The position numbers were made by a program, and so were the translations under genes. A model generated the notes under the pieces. It did no database searches. It was not told the origin of the DNA and saw only the letters and a program-made list of their open reading frames with translations. Below, one piece after another: positions 23,797 to 26,259 of a DNA stretch of 26,259 bases. Numbering within the stretch: position 1 is the stretch's first letter; each line of letters begins with the position of its first letter. This stretch comes from a virus: IMG/VR virus record IMGVR_UViG_3300010883_000374, positions 1 to 26,259 of that record; one strand, given 5' to 3'.

Positions 23797-23804
23797 CAGT
23801 GCAA
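23797..23804 (-). promoter_or_regulatory. -7 element of the leader RNA promoter
   Basis: The minus strand reads TATATCTTTGCAC, containing TATCTTTG, an exact TAnnTTTG match. Upstream is a T-rich run with TTTG, but at only 14 nt spacing rather than 19-21, so the -33 part is weak. Position and orientation fit transcription of the structured leader and the 62-aa gene. Confidence 0.5.
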
Positions 23805-23886
23805 AGATATAAAAACTTTCTATCAAAAAATAAAATTACCCTAAAATTTTTTTTAACAGGGTTTGTGAACGTATGAACCAACACAA

Positions 23887-23911
23887 TCAAAGACCCCCGC
23901 TATGTAACGCA
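23887..23911 (+). repeat. 25-bp intergenic repeat, copy 1
   Basis: TCAAAGACCCCCGCTATGTA followed by ACGCA. It matches copy 2 at 24263-24287 at 21 of 25 positions, with identical TCAAAGAC and GCTATGTAA blocks. It lies 48 bp upstream of the 84-aa gene. CACAATCAAA precedes or overlaps it here and recurs exactly at 24243-24252. Confidence 0.75.
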
Positions 23912-23959
23912 CTTAAAATACCCCGCATTGGAGTATTGGTGTAAAAACATATTCGTCCT

Positions 23960-24214
23960 ATGGATACTAATCTAATCACAGCTACACTAAAATACTTCTC
24001 AAAGTCTGGGAAGTCTGCGTTCATCACTACATCTTCTAATGCATTCTCTATGGATAGCGTTGCTGGTTATGTGAAGTCAGCTCCTATTTTAAATATCTTA
24101 CCAGGAGATAACTTTGAAATGCCTTCAGGATTCAGCCTCGTACAGATGCTAGATGAGGATGGTACTCCATTCACTACTAAGAATGGTGAAGTTCGTATGA
24201 AGTTTGTTTGGTAA
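23960..24214 (+). CDS. 84-aa hypothetical protein of the rightward block
   Basis: First gene of the rightward block. Protein MDTNLITATLKYFSKSGKSA, then FITTSSNAFSMDSVAGYVKS; the C-terminal half is beta-rich (FSLVQMLDEDGTPFTTKNGE, then VRMKFVW). There is no Cys, membrane segment or known motif. It forms its own unit: a 25-bp repeat upstream and a strong terminator right after the stop. Codon use and the A/T-rich start are like the rest of the phage. Early host-takeover or DNA-binding roles are possible, but nothing in the sequence decides. Confidence 0.65.
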   Translation: MDTNLITATLKYFSKSGKSAFITTSSNAFSMDSVAGYVKSAPILNILPGDNFEMPSGFSLVQMLDEDGTPFTTKNGEVRMKFVW

Positions 24215-24217
24215 AGT

Positions 24218-24238
24218 AAGGGACTTTGTCCCTTTTAT
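24218..24238 (+). terminator. Intrinsic terminator after the 84-aa gene
   Basis: AAGGGAC/GTCCCTT stem (24218-24234) with a 3-nt TTT loop, followed by TTTTAT. It starts 3 nt after the stop codon. A compact, textbook rho-independent terminator on the plus strand. Confidence 0.85.
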
Positions 24239-24504
24239 ACACCACAATCAAAACAAACACGGTCAAAGACACTTGCTATGTAATGCAAAGTTTGTAAGTG
24301 TGTGTGCCAGCCACTATGCACCACATTTTACCACAATTTAACAATCAACTAGAACATAATAATAAGATAGTATAACACTATCAACAATTTAACCTCACAA
24401 AAGACTTACAAACTCTGATTACTATTACTACTTAGATAGATGATAGGATTATGATAAAAGTCTTTTATAAATCAATTAAATAACTATTAAATAAACAGAA
24501 ACCT
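24239..24504 (+). promoter_or_regulatory. 266-bp leader region with repeat and inverted repeats
   Basis: It contains no credible ORF. It holds copy 2 of the 25-bp repeat and GATAGT-ATAAC-ACTATC (24366-24382), a perfect 6-bp inverted repeat that could be an operator. It also holds the distant 9-bp pair AAAAGACTT (24399-24407) / AAGTCTTTT (24458-24466), enclosing 50 nt. The promoter and 5' leader of the 113-aa gene must be here, but a TAnnTTTG match was not found. Confidence 0.45.
24263..24287 (+). repeat. 25-bp intergenic repeat, copy 2
   Basis: TCAAAGACACTTGCTATGTA followed by ATGCA. It differs from copy 1 (23887-23911) at four positions, and the pair is in the same orientation. Both copies are intergenic and upstream of rightward genes, which points to a shared regulatory signal. 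Confidence 0.75.
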
Positions 24505-24846
24505 ATGGAAACAATAATATTTGTATTTACAATTTTAGGATCATACATATTTGGCTTGATGTCAGGTGTGATAATGATGAAGAAAACAAACAACGAAAGC
24601 TCTACCAAGTTCAGAAAAGAAATGCTTGATATACAAAAGCAACAATTAGCAAGAACAAGGCAGAATAAAACTGATTATAATTCAGGACCAAAGATAATTG
24701 ACAAGAAAGTTGATGTCTCAAAATCACCTTATAGTCAAGGTAATTTAAATTGGACTAATGCAAATGGTGATGTATTTGTTCATAATCCACCTGTAAAAAA
24801 GAAACGTGTGTATAAGAAACGCAAGAAAGCAGTAACAAAAGATTAG
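24505..24846 (+). CDS. Membrane-anchored basic protein
   Basis: A 113-aa protein. Residues ~3-26 (IIFVFTILGSYIFGLMSGVI) form one membrane helix, followed by MMKK, so by the positive-inside rule the C-terminus is cytoplasmic. The soluble part is a Lys/Gln-rich helix (FRKEMLDIQKQQLARTRQNK), a Ser/Asn linker and a strongly basic tail (KKKRVYKKRKKAVTKD). A single-pass anchor with a basic cytoplasmic tail could tether nucleic acid or bind a host factor; a lysis role (spanin-like) fits less well because of topology. Function is unknown. Its stop codon lies inside the next RNA hairpin. Confidence 0.65.
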   Translation: METIIFVFTILGSYIFGLMSGVIMMKKTNNESSTKFRKEMLDIQKQQLARTRQNKTDYNSGPKIIDKKVDVSKSPYSQGNLNWTNANGDVFVHNPPVKKKRVYKKRKKAVTKD

Positions 24847-24874
24847 ATTTTTCCTAACTTGTTTAGTCTAATCT
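24840..24874 (+). promoter_or_regulatory. Hairpin overlapping the stop of the 113-aa gene
   Basis: AGATTAGA (24840-24847) pairs perfectly with TCTAATCT (24867-24874) across a 19-nt loop that starts with a T run. The TAG stop is within the 5' arm. The 3' side has no U-tract, so it may be a processing or stability hairpin for the tRNA-like element that begins 3 nt later. Confidence 0.5.
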
Positions 24875-24876
24875 GT

Positions 24877-24939
24877 TAACTAGATGATGGTATTGCCTGC
24901 GATAGGGTAGGTTATGAGGTTCGACTCCTCACTAGTTAC
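24877..24939 (+). tRNA. tRNA-like element lacking a D arm
   Basis: TAACTAG (24877-24883) pairs perfectly with CTAGTTA (24932-24938) as a 7-bp acceptor stem. TGAGG-TTCGACT-CCTCA (24915-24931) is a perfect 5-bp T arm with a canonical TTCRANY loop, directly abutting the acceptor strand. Only 31 nt lie between acceptor and T arm, about ten fewer than a cloverleaf needs. One 5-bp stem is visible, CCTGC/GTAGG (24896-24911) with a G-U pair and a 6-nt loop, leaving no D arm. A clear anticodon cannot be read and CCA is not encoded. It may be a degenerate tRNA, a tRNA mimic or a minimal tRNA. Confidence 0.5.
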
Positions 24940-25000
24940 TAATAAGGTTGGTGATATACCTTTTTGAAATCACTAAAATAATCCATTTAAAATAAACAAA

Positions 25001-25699
25001 ATGGCCAATCAAACCAATAGTGGAAGTCTAGACACTCTAAAAATAGACCAAACGTTGTTATTATCTTTGCAAAAAGCAAGTAACGACTCTTATCAAGCAG
25101 TATTTGTAGAAAGAATAGACAGAAATGGCTCTTCTAAAGTAACAACTACTGAAGACAATGATGAAATAGATGCATTAGCAACTATGAATTATGGAGACTC
25201 AAGGTTTCAACAAGGTAGTACTACTTACAAGTATGGTAGAATGACTGCAGAAAGTATTGAATTACTGAAGATTAAAAACTCTGACGGAACAGACTTTGAT
25301 CTTGATGCTGCTGAATTTACAGCTATGACTCAAAAGAGTGGTAAAGTTGTACAATCTTGTTCTTTAAACATCTTGAACCCTAGTGTGCAAGAACCAAGTC
25401 ATCCTGCTTACAACATGAGATACAGAGTTAAACTTGTAGAAACTCATGTACCAAATGAATGGCAGTTAGAAAATGATAAGCACAAGATTAACCCTTCAAC
25501 AGGAGAAACGCTTACTAAAGCTGTGACTGATGAAGAAACAGGAGAGATAGTAACACATAAAATCTATGATGCTCATAGAATGGTGTTCACTAACAATTCA
25601 GTTAAACATAATTTAATTCAACATGATAAAGTGAATGTTGCAGCTACTTCTAAAGCAGCTGTAAATTCATTTGAGAAAGTTGGAGAATTAGGTTACTAA
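25001..25699 (+). CDS. 232-aa hypothetical protein of the rightward block
   Basis: A soluble 232-aa protein. The N-terminus is MANQTNSGSLDTLKIDQTLL, followed by LSLQKASNDSYQAVFVERID. An acidic middle (GTDFDLDAAEFTAMT) and a beta-rich region (YNMRYRVKLVETHVPNEWQL) follow, then a Thr/Glu hairpin (GETLTKAVTDEETGEIVTHK). The C-terminus VNSFEKVGELGY is compact with a terminal aromatic. Size, beta content and abundant-looking expression (own strong tandem hairpins downstream) would suit a single-stranded DNA-binding or similar stoichiometric protein, but the acidic C-terminal tail of cellular SSB is absent, so this is only a possibility. I do not recognise the family. Confidence 0.62.
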   Translation: MANQTNSGSLDTLKIDQTLLLSLQKASNDSYQAVFVERIDRNGSSKVTTTEDNDEIDALATMNYGDSRFQQGSTTYKYGRMTAESIELLKIKNSDGTDFDLDAAEFTAMTQKSGKVVQSCSLNILNPSVQEPSHPAYNMRYRVKLVETHVPNEWQLENDKHKINPSTGETLTKAVTDEETGEIVTHKIYDAHRMVFTNNSVKHNLIQHDKVNVAATSKAAVNSFEKVGELGY

Positions 25700-25720
25700 T
25701 ACAGACATAGGACTCTGTAT
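25699..25720 (+). promoter_or_regulatory. Hairpin at the stop codon of the 232-aa gene
   Basis: ATACAGA-CATAGGAC-TCTGTAT: a perfect 7-bp stem beginning at the last base of the TAA stop. It has no T-run of its own and sits 8 nt before the main terminator, so it may protect the 3' end of the mRNA. Confidence 0.55.
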
Positions 25721-25728
25721 GTTTATAT

Positions 25729-25775
25729 AAAATAAGGGAGCTGGGTTTATATACTAGCTTCCTTGTTTTATATTT
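25729..25775 (+). terminator. Intrinsic terminator after the 232-aa gene
   Basis: A 14-bp uninterrupted stem (25729-25742 with 25756-25769, including two G-U pairs) and a 13-nt loop. The 3' arm ends in GTTTT and continues TATTTTAATTT. The A-rich foot of the 5' arm pairs with the U-tract, so it may act on both strands. Confidence 0.82.
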
Positions 25776-25792
25776 TAATTTAAATCAAATTT

Positions 25793-26026
25793 ATGACGAA
25801 AAGATATGATGTAAAAATACCATCAGTTATACATAGAACTGTGGTAAATGAAGAGATTATACTTCAAGGAAAGAGGATAATGAGAGAAAGAATAGTTAAA
25901 ACGATTGTGCTCCCTAAAATAATTAGGGATGATCTTGGCTTTGAAATGATGTTTGGGTTTAAACGTACTGCAAACAACTTAAACTCACAGTCAAGTGGCA
26001 TAGAATCAAGAGCTATAGAATATTAA
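25793..26026 (+). CDS. 77-aa basic hypothetical protein
   Basis: A 77-aa protein (MTKRYDVKIPSVIHRTVVNE, then EIILQGKRIMRERIVKTIVL). It has two short beta strands, an Arg/Lys-rich middle and a C-terminal helix (IIRDDLGFEMMFGFKRTANN). It lacks Cys and membrane segments. The start is preceded by AATTTAAATCAAATTT, the A/T leader type used here. It is alone between a terminator and a structured intergenic stretch. The basic character might fit nucleic-acid binding, but no motif confirms it. Confidence 0.6.
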   Translation: MTKRYDVKIPSVIHRTVVNEEIILQGKRIMRERIVKTIVLPKIIRDDLGFEMMFGFKRTANNLNSQSSGIESRAIEY

Positions 26027-26050
26027 AGCAATAAAAAAACATATATAGAA

Positions 26051-26143
26051 TACTCAGGAAATAATTAATCAATAAAGGGTAAGACCTAAAAGCTTTTAAT
26101 TTTTCAGACCTGAGTAGTAAAGGGGGGGTTTGGTCGCCTCCCC
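26051..26143 (+). other. Structured intergenic element
   Basis: TACTCAGG (26051-26058) pairs perfectly with CCTGAGTA (26109-26116), enclosing 50 nt that include the palindrome AAAAGCTTTT. It is followed by a G-rich hairpin, GGGGGGG with CCTCCCC (26122-26143; one G-U), that has no U-tract. This could be a leader or small RNA for the next gene, or a weak terminator pair. Confidence 0.45.
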
Positions 26144-26159
26144 AATACAACTAAAATAT

Positions 26160-26259
26160 ATGCAAGTAAATATAATAGAGGAGAAACCAATGACAAAGAA
26201 TGTAAATACATATAATGTGTCTAGTTTATTCATCAATTTACAAGACAATGAACCGAATA
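26160..26259 (+). CDS. Start of a rightward gene, truncated by window edge
   Basis: From the ATG at 26160 the frame reads MQVNIIEEKPMTKNVNTYNV and stays open for 33 codons to the window end. A second in-frame ATG at 26190 is preceded by GAGGAG six bases upstream, a rare Shine-Dalgarno-like match in this genome, so the true start may be 26190. The A-rich leader before 26160 (ACTAAAATAT) fits the other genes. Too short to classify. Confidence 0.55.
   Translation, partial: MQVNIIEEKPMTKNVNTYNVSSLFINLQDNEPN

Larger units (their letters stand above)
23545..23959. other. 415-bp divergent intergenic region
   Basis: It separates the leftward virion block from the rightward block. The left two thirds (about 23560-23804) hold a structured transcript with its own leftward -7 element. 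Next comes an inverted repeat, ACCCT at 23838-23842 and AGGGT at 23858-23862, around an A/T run. Then come a 25-bp repeat unit (23887-23911) and the leader of the 84-aa gene. No ORF of credible length was seen. No clear rightward TAnnTTTG element was found. Confidence 0.75.

Noticed and set aside
23550-23800. tmRNA, RNase P RNA or a known riboswitch
   Set aside because: No tRNA-like ends or tag frame, no RNase P core segments, and none of the riboswitch consensus boxes I know could be found.
24877-24939. Phage attachment site derived from a tRNA 3' end
   Set aside because: Both acceptor strands are present and no integrase is seen in the window; kept only as an alternative explanation for the tRNA-like element.

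Overview
The window looks like part of a lytic tailed-phage genome whose host is a member of the Bacteroidota, probably a marine or otherwise environmental Flavobacteriia-type bacterium. The evidence is: very AT-rich DNA; gene starts preceded by A-rich leaders (such as AAAATAAAACAAAATG) rather than Shine-Dalgarno boxes; several matches to the Bacteroidota -7 promoter element TAnnTTTG; and a large tail protein built from the GCTDPxAxNYNPxAxxDDGSC repeat familiar from Bacteroidota surface proteins. The gene set and order (HU/IHF-like protein, large terminase, portal, scaffold, major capsid protein, with a divergent second gene block) resemble crAss-like phages (Crassvirales). That placement is inference without a database search.

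Left block, 1-23544, all on the minus strand and read from right to left. It begins with small genes: a zinc ribbon, a GroES-like co-chaperonin, two unknowns, a winged-helix regulator, a 39-aa gene and a second zinc ribbon. The packaging genes follow: HU/IHF-like protein, a possible small terminase, a 99-aa protein, the large terminase, a SET-domain protein and the portal. Next come a 953-aa modular virion protein with a HExxH metallopeptidase motif, a lysozyme-like motif and a beta-hairpin-rich C-terminus, then an acidic scaffold-like protein and the major capsid protein. After these lie connector and virion proteins (270, 374, 310 and 118 aa). The receptor-binding end is last: a Cys-rich 176-aa protein, a 1517-aa repeat protein, a 481-aa fibre, a 136-aa possible assembly helper and a truncated gene at the window edge. 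Visible promoters and terminators divide this into units. Scaffold plus capsid lies between a promoter at 13331-13338 and a strong terminator at 10669-10684. The connector genes end at a terminator at 7262-7295.

Divergent region, 23545-23959. This 415-bp gene-free stretch has a richer base composition than its surroundings. A -7 promoter element at 23797-23804 faces left. About 230 nt of sequence that folds by hand into several nested stems follows before the 62-aa zinc-ribbon gene, so a structured leader RNA or small RNA is likely. Its right part holds one copy of a 25-bp repeat that recurs at 24263-24287.

Right block, 23960-26259, plus strand. It holds four small unrecognised proteins and the start of a fifth, separated by clear terminators and hairpins. 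Between the 113-aa membrane protein and the 232-aa protein lies a 63-nt tRNA-like element. It has a perfect acceptor stem and T arm but is too short to have a D arm. This block is likely the early or accessory arm, while the left block is the virion-assembly arm.
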